A stretch of 64,000 nt of DNA. It comes from Corinectria fuckeliana (taxonomy: Eukaryota > Ascomycota > Sordariomycetes > Hypocreales > Nectriaceae). Below the pieces are notes generated by a model, which saw nothing but the letters and a program-made list of their open reading frames with translations, had not been told where the DNA came from and did no database searches. Location: assembly GCA_019137255.1 (NCBI GenBank), contig WPDH01000493.1:37548-101547 (forward strand), read 5' to 3'. The position numbers and the translations under genes are program-made. Positions 43,970 through 54,600 of this stretch are shown here, piece by piece (within the stretch, counting starts at the first letter, position 1; each line of letters opens with the position of its first letter).

Positions 43970-45890
43970 ATGGCAGCCACCGACCGAGACACGAAAGAGG
44001 TCTTCGTCCAGGACCAGTCGTCGGCGACGTACGACAGCGGCAACGAGACGTCGGCGTCGGCGGGCGAACATGTCTTCTCCGACCCCAGCGTCGCCGAGCA
44101 CTGGCGCAAGGTCTACGAGAAGGCCCAGTACGAGAACCGCCATCGCTTCGATCCCGCCTACACCTGGGCGCCCGAAGACGAGGCCCGGCTCGTGAGGAAG
44201 GTATGCCGTATACTATGTAGCTTCATCATGTTGTCTGGGTTGCTAATCGGAACGGCTTTCCCGCCACTGCAGATCGACTTCCGCATCACCTTGTGGGCCT
44301 GGGTCATGTTCCTCGCCCTCGACTTCCACCGTCGAAACATCAACCGCGCCATCTCGGACAACATGGCAAGTTCTAACCGTCCACTAGACGCTTCTGCCCT
44401 CGACTAACAGGTGGATTAGCTGGCTGAGATAGGCATGGACACAAACGACTTTAACTATGGCCAAACCGTTCGTGATACCTAGTTTGGCCCTTTGTAGTTG
44501 CTTCCGCTGACTTACATGCGCTAGATCTTCCTCTGTTCATTCCTTTTTGCAGAGCTTCCGAGTGGCCTGGTCAGCAAAAAGCTTGGTGCTGACCGATGGA
44601 TCCCCTTCCTCATCTGCTGCTGGTCCATTGTGGCCGGCTCCCAGGCTGCTCTCCAGACCAGGGCCGGGTTTTACGTCATCAAGGCCCTTCTGGGTCTTCT
44701 GATGGGAGGCTTCATCCCGTATGCGTTCTCCCCCGTGGCAGCGCCCTGATACGCCCCTGCTAACGATGCACCAGTGACATTGTCCTCTGGCTCACCTACT
44801 TCTACAAGTCCAACGAGCTGCCCGTCAGACTGGCCTTCTTCTGGACCGCCCTCAGCACCTGCAACATCGTGGGCTCGCTGATCGCCGCCGGGGTCCTTCA
44901 GATGCGCGGCATCCTCGGCTGGGGCGGCTGGCGGTGGCTGTTCCTCCTCGAGGCCATCGTCACCTTCATCGTCGGTCTCTTCTCGTGGGTTCTCATGCCC
45001 CCGGGCCCCTGCCAGACCAGGAGCTGGTTCCGTGGCAAGGACGGGTGGTTCAGCGATCACGAGGAGCTCATCCTGGTCAACCGCCTGCTGCGTGACGACC
45101 CCAGCAAGGGCGACATGAACAACAGGTAAGCCGACTGCTCACTCTTCTACTTGCGTGGCCGTTGCTAACTCCTCCCAGGGAGGCTGTCAACCTCAGCAAG
45201 CTTTGGAAGGCCATCAAGGACTGGGAGCAGTGGCCGCTGTACATCATCGGCCTCATGGTCTACATCCCGCCGTCGCCTTTGAGCACCTACCTCTCCTACA
45301 TCCTCCGGCAGATTGGCTTTTCCACCTTCAAGGCCAACCTGCTGGCCATCCCCTCGCAGTTCCTGTACGCCTGCAACCTGCTCCTCATCACCTGGCTGTC
45401 GGAGAAGTTCAAGGAGCGCTCCATCCTGTCGTCCGTGTCCAACATCTGGATCTTCCCCTGGCTGGTGGCCCTGGTGGCCCTGCCCGCGACCATCTCGCCG
45501 TGGGTGCGCTACGCCCTCATCACGGGCCTGCTCAGCTACCCGTACTGCCACGCGATCCTGGTGGGCTGGAACGCCAAGAACAGCAACAGCGTGCGGACGC
45601 GGGCCATCAGCGCGGCGCTGTACAACATGTTTGTGCAGTCGGGCAACATCGTCGCGTCCAACATCTACCGCGAGGACGACGCGCCGCTGTACCGCCGCGG
45701 CAACAAGATCCTGCTGGGCATCTGCGTCTTCAACATCCTGCTGTTCTACCTCGTCAAGGCCTTCTACATCTGGCGGAACAAGGTGCGCGAGAGGAGGTGG
45801 AACGCCCTGACCAAGCAGGAGCAGACGGATTACGCTCTGCACTCGACGGACGAGGGTCAGCAGCGCCTGGATTTCCGGTTCGTTCACTAG
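43970..45890 (+). CDS. MFS permease of the Dal5/anion:cation symporter family
   Basis: Six exons: 43970-44200, 44273-44365, 44420-44467, 44525-44718, 44775-45125 and 45179-45890, giving 542 aa. The second intron starts with GC (ATG|GCAAGT); only this donor joins ISDNM to LAEIGMDTNDFNYGQT, the family's conserved loop. Other donors are GT, one the weak GTTCGT. About 12 membrane helices are visible. LDFHRRNINRA, GWRWLFLLEA, WPLYIIGL and VGWNAKNSNSVRTRAI are typical of the allantoate/pantothenate/sulfonate permease group. The substrate cannot be read from sequence. Divergence from a TauD-like dioxygenase suggests a sulfonate or related organic anion, as for yeast Soa1 with Jlp1; that is inference. 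Confidence 0.85.
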
Positions 45891-46223
45891 AGGGGGATGC
45901 TTTAGCTTAGAATGCCGATCGCTCAAGTTCAAGCTTGCGGCACCATTGATTGCACTTTGTGGCTTGGCCAATGATGAAGCGATTGAGCTTGGGAATCAGC
46001 CAGTCTAAGTGTTGGAATATTTAAAATAGACTTGGCATTCTCTTTAGACTTGTGTTATTCGGCATTCGTGATTCTCTGATGGCGTTGAAGACTTGGGCCG
46101 GGTTCTATATCACCTGACGTTCCCCTCAACTTCCAAGAGCCGAACCTCGGCATTTCAATTGACGTCCTAGAGCCGTCGGTCGCTTCAACCATTTACAACC
46201 ACAAGAGCCAGCGGAAATCAACA
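45891..46223. other. intergenic, no gene seen
   Basis: Downstream flank of the permease and promoter of the hydrolase. Nothing else is recognised. Confidence 0.55.
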
Positions 46224-47216
46224 ATGGCAACATATGAGACAGCCCCAGACCAATTTATCACTGTAGACAGCATCAAGTTTGCATACCGACGCCTCGGCCC
46301 GAACCATGGCGTACCCCTCGTCCTTCTGGCAGGCTTCAGGTTGGCCGTCTCCCCGATCCTCACACCGCCAAAGCCAACATCTCTAGGGGAACGATGGATC
46401 ACTGGGACCCGGCCCTGCTCAACCCCCTCGCCGCGAAGCGTCCGGTGATTCTAATCGACAACGCGGGCGTGGGGCGGTCCGAGGGGCGAGTCCCCAAGAC
46501 CCTCGCGGCTTGGGCGCAGCACTACGTCAACATCCTGCGCGCGCTGGGCGTCCGGAAAGCCGACGTCTTGGGCTACTCCATGGGCGGCGGCGTCGCCCAG
46601 CTCGTAGCCCTCGACGCGCCGGATCTCACGCGCCGGCTGGTTCTCTGCGGCACGACCCCCAGCACGGGCGCCGGCGTGGTGACGGCACCGCCGGGGCCGT
46701 TCAACGCGATCAAGGCCGCTGCGACGGAGGAGGAGAACAGGGAAGCCTGGTTGGATGGCTTCTTCAACGCCTCGCGGCGAAGCCGGGATGCGGGCGAGGC
46801 GATGTGGAAGCGCATGACTACCGCGCGTCGAGATCGAAGCGCGCCTGTTGACGCTGCCGGCGCGCATCGGCAAGCCGTTGCGTTTGCCAAGTTCATGGAC
46901 CCGAAGCAAGCCAAGGATGCGTCGTACAATCGGTTGAATGAGATGCGGTTGCCGGTTTTGATCGCCAATGGTGAGCATTGTGCATGGGAGTGCTTCGTAG
47001 TCGATTGAGATGCTGACATGAGCCCCAGGAGCTGAGGACCTGCTGATACCCAGTGAGAACAGCTACCTCATGTGGAAGATGCTGAACAAAGCCGACGCCC
47101 GCCTACACCTATTTCCGGATTCGGGGCATGGGTTTCTCTTCCAGTACGCCGAGGAGTTCTCCAAGCTGATAAACGACTTTTTGGACCACGAGGAAAAGCC
47201 GGCGAGTCACCTCTGA
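46224..47216 (+). CDS. alpha/beta hydrolase fold protein
   Basis: Three exons: 46224-46339, 46387-46970 and 47029-47216, giving 295 aa. The first intron (47 nt, GTTGGC...TCTAG) must be removed to join LLAGFR to GTMDHWDP, the oxyanion-loop region. The nucleophile is Ser103 in GYSMGGG; the acid is probably Asp237 in AEDLLIP and the base His267 in DSGHGF, all in family order and spacing. This is the compact non-haem peroxidase/epoxide hydrolase-like type without a signal peptide, so it is probably cytosolic. Substrate unknown. It is followed by a convergent gene 51 bp away. Confidence 0.85.
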
Positions 47217-47267
47217 TCAACATATTATTCATAGCCTCCAAGCCAGCACAGAAAACGAAGTCAATTA

Positions 47268-48207
47268 TTATAGAGCAATACATAGCACCGTTGCTAATAC
47301 CGCCCACGCTATGACGGCCAGGGTTGAACCGGTTGTGTGCGGCCCAGCCGAGTCGCCTGTCGATGTCGCCGCCTCAGATGAAGACGATGAAGATGAAGAC
47401 GATGAAGGTGCTGTGGTTTCCGTGGCCGACTTTTCGGACGATGCCTCCGTCGCATTCACCACGGTACACGACCTGCTCGAGTAGTCGGCCATAGCAAGCA
47501 AGCCCGGGCAAGCCTCCACACACGCCTTAAACGCACTCTTCTTGCCGCTGGGCTGGGACCAGTAGTACTCGTCGACGTCCAGGTGCTCCTCGATGCACTC
47601 CCTCGCGCAGGCGACGGACGTGCAGGGCAGCCGGGCGGACCAGTGGCTGACGGCGCCCCAGCCGGACTTGCGCTCCCAGTGGGAAAGCGTGGCCTCGCCG
47701 CCCGTCAGGTTGAAGTCGGTGGACTGGTCGCCCCAGGCCGAGAAGCCGACCTTTTCCGAGCCGAAGAGCGCGTAGGAGACCCCCATCTGCACGTCTGGGA
47801 GCGCGTCGGCGGGGATGTTGAGGGAGATGGTGGTCAGGTTGGTGGCGACGCATGCGTCGAGGAGGCCTGTGCGAGGGTTAAGACGGGTGAAGAGGACGAG
47901 GAGGGAGGTTGCAAATCAACGGCGAGGACTGACAATACAAATCAGCCTGGGCAGACGGCCGGTCATCCTCGACCTCCTTCTGCGGCCACGCCCAGGCATA
48001 AATCTGCATGAACTGGTGCTCGTCCCCAGCTTCGTCGCTGTTGGAGAAGTTCATGTGCACGAGGACATCCTCTCCGGCCTTGACGGCATGCGGCACGTCG
48101 AGCACGGCGCTGGCGTTGTAGATTGGCACGTTGGCGTCTTTGGCACTGGCTAGAGATGCTATTCGCAGGCCGACGACGAGGCCGGTGGCCCATTCTAGGA
48201 GCCGCAT
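47268..48207 (-). CDS. secreted, probably GPI-anchored Cys-containing protein
   Basis: Two exons on the minus strand, 48207-47934 and 47866-47268, giving 290 aa. The intron (67 nt) is set by frame: GTCAGT donor, GCACAG acceptor. Residues 1-22 form a signal peptide. The middle has paired cysteines (LPCTSVACARECIEEH, FKACVEACPG) and several N-glycosylation sites (NLT, NAT). A run of about ten Ser precedes a C-terminal hydrophobic tail (STLAVIAWAVLATVLCIAL), the layout of a GPI-anchor signal, so the protein probably sits on the cell wall or membrane. I do not recognise the family. Confidence 0.72.
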
Positions 48208-48826
48208 CCTCAGCAGAAAAGGGACCGGAGTCGACGAGGGTTGGTGGGGTTTTGTTGCGATGGCGATGGTGGCGTTGAACGATCAGGGGCATCGAAGATT
48301 AAATTCCGCCTGCCGAAAATCCGGGGTGTCAGCTCTAGATCCGCCAGGGAATAGCGCAGGATCGCCGTCATGGGGGGCTACAGCGCCGGAACTTTACCCT
48401 GGTTAGCGTCGAGGGACCTGTTGGCTCACAAGTTGATGTGAGGGAATACAGGTACCGCACTTCGCGAGGGATATCGGCTAATAGAACAGCGAGGTGACCT
48501 ATAACAACGCCATGGTTTCGTTGTTCCTCCTGCCTCCCTTGCGCTGTCAGCGGTTCGACGTAGTGAATGACGAGATAAGAAGTATGGTACCTGTCATTGG
48601 TCTGTACTAGGTACGTACGTGCTGAACAAACAACTCGAATGCTGTGTTCTCCATCAGTACGGTCCCCAAGCAAACACAAAGCGACGCCCTACGGTGCTGA
48701 TAGGTACATAAGAGTTGCTGCCCGTCGCGCCTTGACACTGTTGACGCGCAACTCGCAACTCGCATCCTCAACCTCAACTCTGCCTTCTTGCTTTCTTCAA
48801 CCAACGGCCGCAACTCGCAACTCGCA
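48208..48826. promoter_or_regulatory. divergent intergenic region with an 18-bp direct repeat
   Basis: Between two divergent genes. CGCAACTCGCAACTCGCA occurs at 48747-48764 and again at 48809-48826, the second copy ending exactly before the ATG of the next gene. No gene seen. Confidence 0.5.
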
Positions 48827-49891
48827 ATGGAGCCGCCACGCATAGCCTGTCCATATCTGCCTCCTGAAGTAATCCTTTGCATCGTCAAGAGCCTTGCTCC
48901 CGACAACCCGGGAACAATACTGCCGCCCTCCCACGAGACCACCAGGACCCTGCTCGCCTTGACGAAAGCTTGTCGCGTAACGTCCGGCGCCGCTTCGAAG
49001 CTCCTCTGGGTGTTCTGCCCGCACATTGGGTCAGTGGAAAGCCTCACAGCCTTTATGAGCGCCTTGGATTGCCTGTCCCCTACCGATGACCGTTGGCCAA
49101 CTAGCCTCTTCCTAGGATTGTCAGATGGTAACGGTCATCATTGGCCCCGCTGGGACCTGATACAGCATGTCGATGTATCGATAGCCTTGTCTGTGCAGGA
49201 AACACTCCTCAAGGTCAAAACAACACTCCGGCGCCTGATCATTCACACGCCTTTTGAGGGACCGCTACAGCGGCCAGAACCTGTAGGTCTACCCGTAACG
49301 ACCCAAGATGTAATGCGCGTCTTGCGACCAGGGTTCCGGGCTCTCAGGAACCTAGAGGAGTTCGTCAGCATCGGAGACACATTTTCCCTGATCGGATATA
49401 CAGGCCCAATTCAACTGTATGCTCCTAGCGAGCCCTGGGGGCTGTGGTGGCCGAATTTGCGTCATGTAGCAGTGGATCTCAGCCGTGGTGCCGATACATT
49501 CACGCTCCTCACCCTGTTGAATTTTCTGCCAAGCCTAGAGACGGAGGTGATATCTCTCCCGGAAACGTTTCAAAGTCCGCCTGGATGCGTCCTATTTCAA
49601 ATGGCTCATCGTTCACGATTCAGAAAACGGAATTTCCTTGCTGCGGTGCTTGTTCAAACCTTTGGCCGCCAGAGCACTGCCAAGCCCAGAACTTGCGACT
49701 GCAGTCGTGTTTCTACGATTGATGTGTCTCATCCCGCTCATGCCGCCCATGACCGACATCTTCTAGGCCCCATGTGGATAAAACGCATGGCATTGGCGGG
49801 AACCCTATGGGACAAAGCTTGCGGTGGCCCCAAGAGTTGGCGTTGTGGCGACCCATGGGATGGGTGCGAACCGGACGAGAATGTAGTCTAA
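48827..49891 (+). CDS. F-box-like protein
   Basis: Single exon, 354 aa. The first 60 residues (YLPPEVILCIVKSLAPD and TLLALTKACRVTSGAASKLLW) look like an F-box helix set, which binds Skp1 in SCF ubiquitin ligases. The rest is leucine-rich without regular repeats, and ends with IKRMALAGTLWDK, similar to the C terminus of many fungal F-box proteins of unknown target. Sequence around residues 250-315 has weaker coding character and could hide a frameshift or unrecognised intron. An upstream in-frame Met at 48788 exists; I chose 48827 because the repeat just before it looks like leader. Confidence 0.6.
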   Translation: MEPPRIACPYLPPEVILCIVKSLAPDNPGTILPPSHETTRTLLALTKACRVTSGAASKLLWVFCPHIGSVESLTAFMSALDCLSPTDDRWPTSLFLGLSDGNGHHWPRWDLIQHVDVSIALSVQETLLKVKTTLRRLIIHTPFEGPLQRPEPVGLPVTTQDVMRVLRPGFRALRNLEEFVSIGDTFSLIGYTGPIQLYAPSEPWGLWWPNLRHVAVDLSRGADTFTLLTLLNFLPSLETEVISLPETFQSPPGCVLFQMAHRSRFRKRNFLAAVLVQTFGRQSTAKPRTCDCSRVSTIDVSHPAHAAHDRHLLGPMWIKRMALAGTLWDKACGGPKSWRCGDPWDGCEPDENVV

Positions 49892-51530
49892 GGAATTGTT
49901 GATTTAGGTACTTTTGGATGTTCCGGGACAAGGGTAGGTGATCGAGACGAGTTTCGAAGGCGATGGGTACCATGTGATAAGTTGATTCCGTAGTTTGAGG
50001 TTGTCGTCAAAACACAAGTCTTTCACAGCAGTCAACGCTGCCCTGGGCTCCCATTAGTCCCATGTATTGCAAGACGTAGTAGCTGACCAAACGAATTGCC
50101 CATTACCTTCACGCGTAACTTGACCCTTGCTGATGACGCAGAACTCCCGAGCCTGGTTAAAGCAGCTAGGCATACGGCAAGATTTCAATGCATTCGGCAT
50201 TGGATGTAATGAAGTTTGTACCGTATTCTTTTCTTGACGAGAGATGTTACACCCGGAACCACTTCGTATCTTGACGTCATGATGTAGGCTTTGCTTCCAT
50301 GATTGAGGCTCTTGGTTTTCCTTTCCGATGATGCTCTTAGACAGTCTCTGATAGGTACGCATTTTGACATGCGAAAGGAGGAGGGAAGGGGAGAGGAAAC
50401 TCTTCATATCCAACTACCGAGCGCACAAAAGTCGTATAATGTAGATCGAGGACAACAAACAAGATCTGGTACATTTAGCCCAAACGGCCCTTACGCAGGG
50501 GTGACATGGGGAAGGCCAGCCGGGAGTTGTTAGTAGCTCGGTGGCGACGACAAGTGTCGTTGAATCCCTTCAAGTCGTATTTCGGCCTCTGGGAGGTTCA
50601 ATCGTCACTAGCTTACCCTGGATGAGTCCAGACCCCTGGAACTTTATAGGACAAACAAACCCCTATCCAGATCAAAATGAGACACGGAGGCAGCATACTC
50701 TCGGTGAAGCGACTTATCCTGGGGATTGTTTGCACTGGACACAAGTACCTGACTCGCTCGAGTGCTTTTAGCTGTTATGGTCAATGGTGTTGATTGAGTT
50801 GGGGTTCAAAGAAATCAGAGATTAGGTTTCATTGTATAATTCAGACAGGGATCAGAAACACAACTTGCTTTAACCCCATATCCGGAACGTGTTAGTTGAA
50901 GTCTCGGCCCAACCCGGCGACAAGGGCTTCGACAAGAGAAGCCATGGCCTGCTCGAAGCCCAGAGATATCCTCACTTCACGAAAACAGGCAGCATCTTAG
51001 AGGAGTTGCGCTACTGAACACAGCTCATGCAGCCATCGCCGCTACAAGGTTTTGAGGCTTGACTAACGTTAGCTGGGTGTACGTCTGCTAAGCTGACGCG
51101 ACCAACACGAGAAATACGGCAGAAAGTTACTAGTACCTTAATATGATTGGGATAATTACTGTGTAAGTTGGCTGCATGGGTTCTGGTGCTACTTGGCAAC
51201 CATCTCAGCCGCCGTCTATGCTGACAGCTTTGTGGATCTATTCGCACGATTCCTATCCGTCTTGGTGTAGATCACGTTGGAAGGTAAAACGCATAGCTAT
51301 TCTCAGTAACTACTAATTAGAGACATGTTTGTCACTGTTCTAGCCTCTTGGGCACATGTATAACCCCCATCGCTACCATTATGACTTTAAAGAGCGTGTA
51401 AGTGCGTTCCAGTTCATCCACGCCAAATCTCAAGTATCATCCACCATTATCTGTCCCCCCCCGATACACTCTGCCCCTCGTCCTTCCGATGCCCGCCCTC
51501 CGTTCCAACGCTCGTCTCCAGTGATTCGAC
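49892..51530. other. gene-poor intergenic region
   Basis: About 1.6 kb without a recognisable gene. Frames are short on both strands. No repeats stand out apart from a C-run near 51456-51463. Confidence 0.5.
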
Positions 51531-51836
51531 TTAAAACCACGACTTGACCCAGTCGGTGGCTCGCTTGTAGGCGCCGTAGCTGCCGTAGCCTCCCTTGGGA
51601 GGAGGGTAGGAGCCGTATTTGCTGGGAGCCCTGCCGCCGTAGCTTCCGTAGCTGCCGTAGCCCTTGGCCGGGGGCTTGACGTTGCCGTTGCCGTAGGAGC
51701 CGTAGTTCCCGTATCCGCCCTTGGGGGGAGGGTAAGAGCCGTAGCCGCCGGGGGCCGCCTCGGCCTCGGCCTTGGGAGCGGGAGCCGCGACGATGGCCGG
51801 GACGGCGGCGGCGAGGGCGATGATGGACAGCTTCAT
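51531..51836 (-). CDS. small secreted Tyr/Gly-rich repeat protein
   Basis: Single exon, 101 aa. Residues 1-18 are a signal peptide (MKLSIIALAAAVPAIVAA), followed by an Ala/Glu/Lys-rich stretch. From residue 30 the protein is low-complexity with 13 Tyr in 60 residues: YGSYPPPKGGYGNYG at 32-46 recurs as YGSYPPPKGGYGSYG at 74-88, with GYGSYGSYGG between. Lysines punctuate the units (PPPK, PPAK, APSK). A single dibasic Lys91-Arg92, a possible Kex2 site, precedes a final nine residues ATDWVKSWF. No domain is known to me. It could be a wall or matrix protein, an effector or a peptide precursor. A UstYa-like oxidase gene lies divergently 1.6 kb away with nothing between. Confidence 0.78.
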   Translation of the reverse strand: MKLSIIALAAAVPAIVAAPAPKAEAEAAPGGYGSYPPPKGGYGNYGSYGNGNVKPPAKGYGSYGSYGGRAPSKYGSYPPPKGGYGSYGAYKRATDWVKSWF

Positions 51837-53440
51837 GTTGAGAAGACGGTGGTCGGGAAGACTGAAAAGTGGTGAAGTTGTTTGTGTAGGGGTGAGATAG
51901 CCTCGGGTGAAGGTAATGTTGAGTCAAGTTGTGAGCGCTGAGTGACTGTGAGTGAGAGCCAAGTCGTTCAAAACAGCGGGGGAGTCGCCCAGCTTTATGG
52001 TCGAAGCAGACTATCTCCATGGTTGGCGAATCCCAACAGCTCAGTGTCATCATATCTCCCAAAGGATGCACCGGGAAGATGGCGTCTACAGTTTAGGCAT
52101 TGTCACTTCCGCCATCTGTCGAGCTAGCCCATCAAGACCCAACATGGCGTTGATCGGTTACAGCTTGGGGGGGGGGCTGAGCTAGACGAAGCCATCACCG
52201 CACGCCGTGAGGACTGACAGCTCGCGGAGTCCGCCCTGTCGCTTGCCAAAGTTCTAGACCGTCTAAGCGGTGCAAGCATCGTCATCTAGGACTCGTGGCG
52301 TCGCATCCAGCCTCAGCCGGTGGCTTGGCGCTACTTTACTACGTTTTGCGAAGATGCTGTCTCTCTGATCTACCGAGCTAAAAGCTACGGCCAGCTACAG
52401 TTCGGAGCCAATCCAACCGGATTTCCCGTTTTGGCCATGGTGTTGATCAGCCTTTAAGGAAGTATAGCTGTTTGCGGGGTTGTCTAAGTGTTTGTTGCTG
52501 AGCAGATCCGAAGCTGCCTGGAATGTAGAGGTCTAACTCGGCAATGATATACGAGCACTGAGCGCAAGCAATTGGTCGAGATTGAATAACATGTTCGAAT
52601 TGAAGGCCAATTCTACCAGGGAAAATGTTGGGCGGTAGGCGGTATACTAAGCTGCACATTGCTGGCCCCAACAGAGCTTCTTGTTGTGATGCCATCGCAG
52701 CTTGACCTTTGCGTCAATTGCTCCAGTCAAGTCAACCACCTCCCCTCAGCAAGATTAGCTCAATTAGCGGATGGCACTCCCTTGGCGTCAGAAGTCACAC
52801 ACAGCAGCTCTTCCTCATGTCATTAGCCAGCGAGGTCGTGAGATGTCTCGTGATGGACTCGGGGCTTGCCAAGTACATTCGCATTTGCTCTAAGCACGAA
52901 GCCACCGGTTCAACTGGGACAAGTGCCCTCCAGCTGAATCCCTAGGGCAGCCATCGTTCTGTCTTAGTAGAACGGACTCGGGCTGCCCTCGCAACAGTGA
53001 TGAAACTAACATCCAGGCGTCGACGCCTCCATTCTCCTCGTGTCCCATCGCGGCGAGCTTCACTTCGCTCGACAGCCGCCGCGATTGGTGCCCGCCCGCC
53101 TGATCGCCGTGGCGTAGGGGGCTGGGCTGAAACTCTGATGTCCGGCTCCTGATGCATCTTCCTTAGCCTCGCAGCAAAACTATCGAACGCCTCGCCGTAG
53201 GGACATCTGGCACCGGATTCCGGATAGGGCTGTCCCGAGGCTGATGGACGAAAGGAGCGGCAAATCAGGGGAGCCGTCGAGCTCCCATCTCTTCTGGGCT
53301 CTTGACTCTGGAGCTTTATCCCTTGACAGCGACTCTTTGAATGTCCTCGCATCCATCCTTTTGTGTTTGGCATTGTAACTACGGCAAATCGCCATCTCAG
53401 ACCCTCCATTCACCATCTCGCATCACTTGCGCCTGCCACC
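51837..53440. promoter_or_regulatory. intergenic between divergent repeat-peptide and UstYa-like genes
   Basis: About 1.6 kb with no convincing gene. A G-run lies at 52168-52176. A GC-rich hairpin-forming stretch (GGCGAGC...GCTCG) lies near 53052-53075. A 155-codon minus frame across 52942-53409 lacks protein character. Confidence 0.45.
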
Positions 53441-54600
53441 ATGCATCGGGAGGATGAAGAAGAGGTTCCCCTGAACCCTGAACAGGACCGCGCCGATGAC
53501 TCCGATGACTCCGGAGACTCTTACCGCCATGTCCCTGCCAGGCGGCCAAAACGCGGATGGCGTATCTGGCTGGGGTTGGTCGTCTCCTTGCTTGCGATGG
53601 TCCTCATGTCCGGCCTTGCTGGAGCGTGGATCTCATTCGCGTTCCTGAACATGGACCAGAACTGCGCCGCACACACAACCCAATGGTGTAAGTGAGCAAC
53701 TAGAGGCGACGGTGTGTGTGTGTGTGTGTTTCCCTGACAGCAGACAGCTCCGCTCCTCGACGACGTCTCGATAAAGTACTCGACCAAGCCTTTTGACGGC
53801 AACTTTATGGAAGAGAACGTATACCGGAAAAATGCGTCGGCCGAGGTTGACGCTGCCTGGGAGGCGCTGGGAGTTGACTGTACGCGTCTGCCGTCAATGC
53901 GGCGATCTACTGCTGACTTGAAGCAGACCGAGCGGGTGTCATCTCGTACGAGGACGGACTTGCCAGCGGGCTGGGCTCGTCGTTTGTCCAGCGATCTGAA
54001 GAACACGGCGGCGGATTCCTCGTCAACGTCGAGGGCATGCATCATCTCCACTGCCTGGTACGGTCTCCAGGATCGGTTCTGGGTCCCCAGGTAGGCGACA
54101 AAGGCTGACAGCGGGCGCTTCTAGAACATGGTCAGGAAGTCGCTGTACTTCAACTACGACCACTACGAGGCCTTGGGGGCACACGCCTTCCAGAACGACG
54201 GCGAGATGTTCCGGCTGCACCTCAGTAAGTCGGACCAGCCCGCGCCCACTGCGGTTTCAGCTAACGGCGACCCGACAGCCCACTGCCTCGACACCATCCG
54301 CCAGGTGCTGATGTGCAACGTCGACACCGGGGTCCTCGGCCAGGTGTGGGTCAACCCCGGCGATCCGATGGCCTTCCCGGACTTCAACACGAAGCACGTG
54401 TGCAAGAACTACGAGGACGTGCGGGAGTGGGCAAAGAAGCTTCAGGCGAGGATCCCTACACCAGCAATTGCAGTGCATGAAGGGGAGCGGATGCTAACTG
54501 GTGTGTGTGTGTGTGTGTTTAGGCGCCTCCAAGCGATGCGATTCCCGAGGATTACTTGGCTGTGCCGGGGGACGGCGACGTTCTTCCTCACACGCCGTGA
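53441..54600 (+). CDS. UstYa-like (DUF3328) membrane oxidase
   Basis: Six exons: 53441-53687, 53748-53879, 53927-54057, 54125-54224, 54279-54445 and 54523-54600, giving 284 aa. After an acidic cytosolic N terminus, residues about 45-70 form one transmembrane helix. The luminal domain carries FNGN-like FDGNFMEENVYRK, YRAGVISYEDG, and both family motifs: HHLHC at residues 165-169 and HCLDTIRQVLMC at 205-216. UstYa-family proteins perform oxidative cyclisation, hydroxylation or halogenation of peptides in fungal RiPP and related pathways. The acceptor of intron 1 is the AG at 53746-53747, required by frame. The last intron is uncertain: a GC donor at 54446 joins KKLQ to APPSD, whereas GTGCAT at 54473 would add nine residues. 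Two introns carry GT microsatellites. Confidence 0.85.

Noticed and set aside
45165..45971. 268-codon minus-strand frame
   Set aside because: Antisense shadow of the last MFS exon, caused by GC-rich third positions.
52942..53409. 155-codon minus-strand frame upstream of the UstYa-like gene
   Set aside because: Arg/Ser-rich without domain or conserved-looking segments, and in a divergent promoter region; not supported as a gene.
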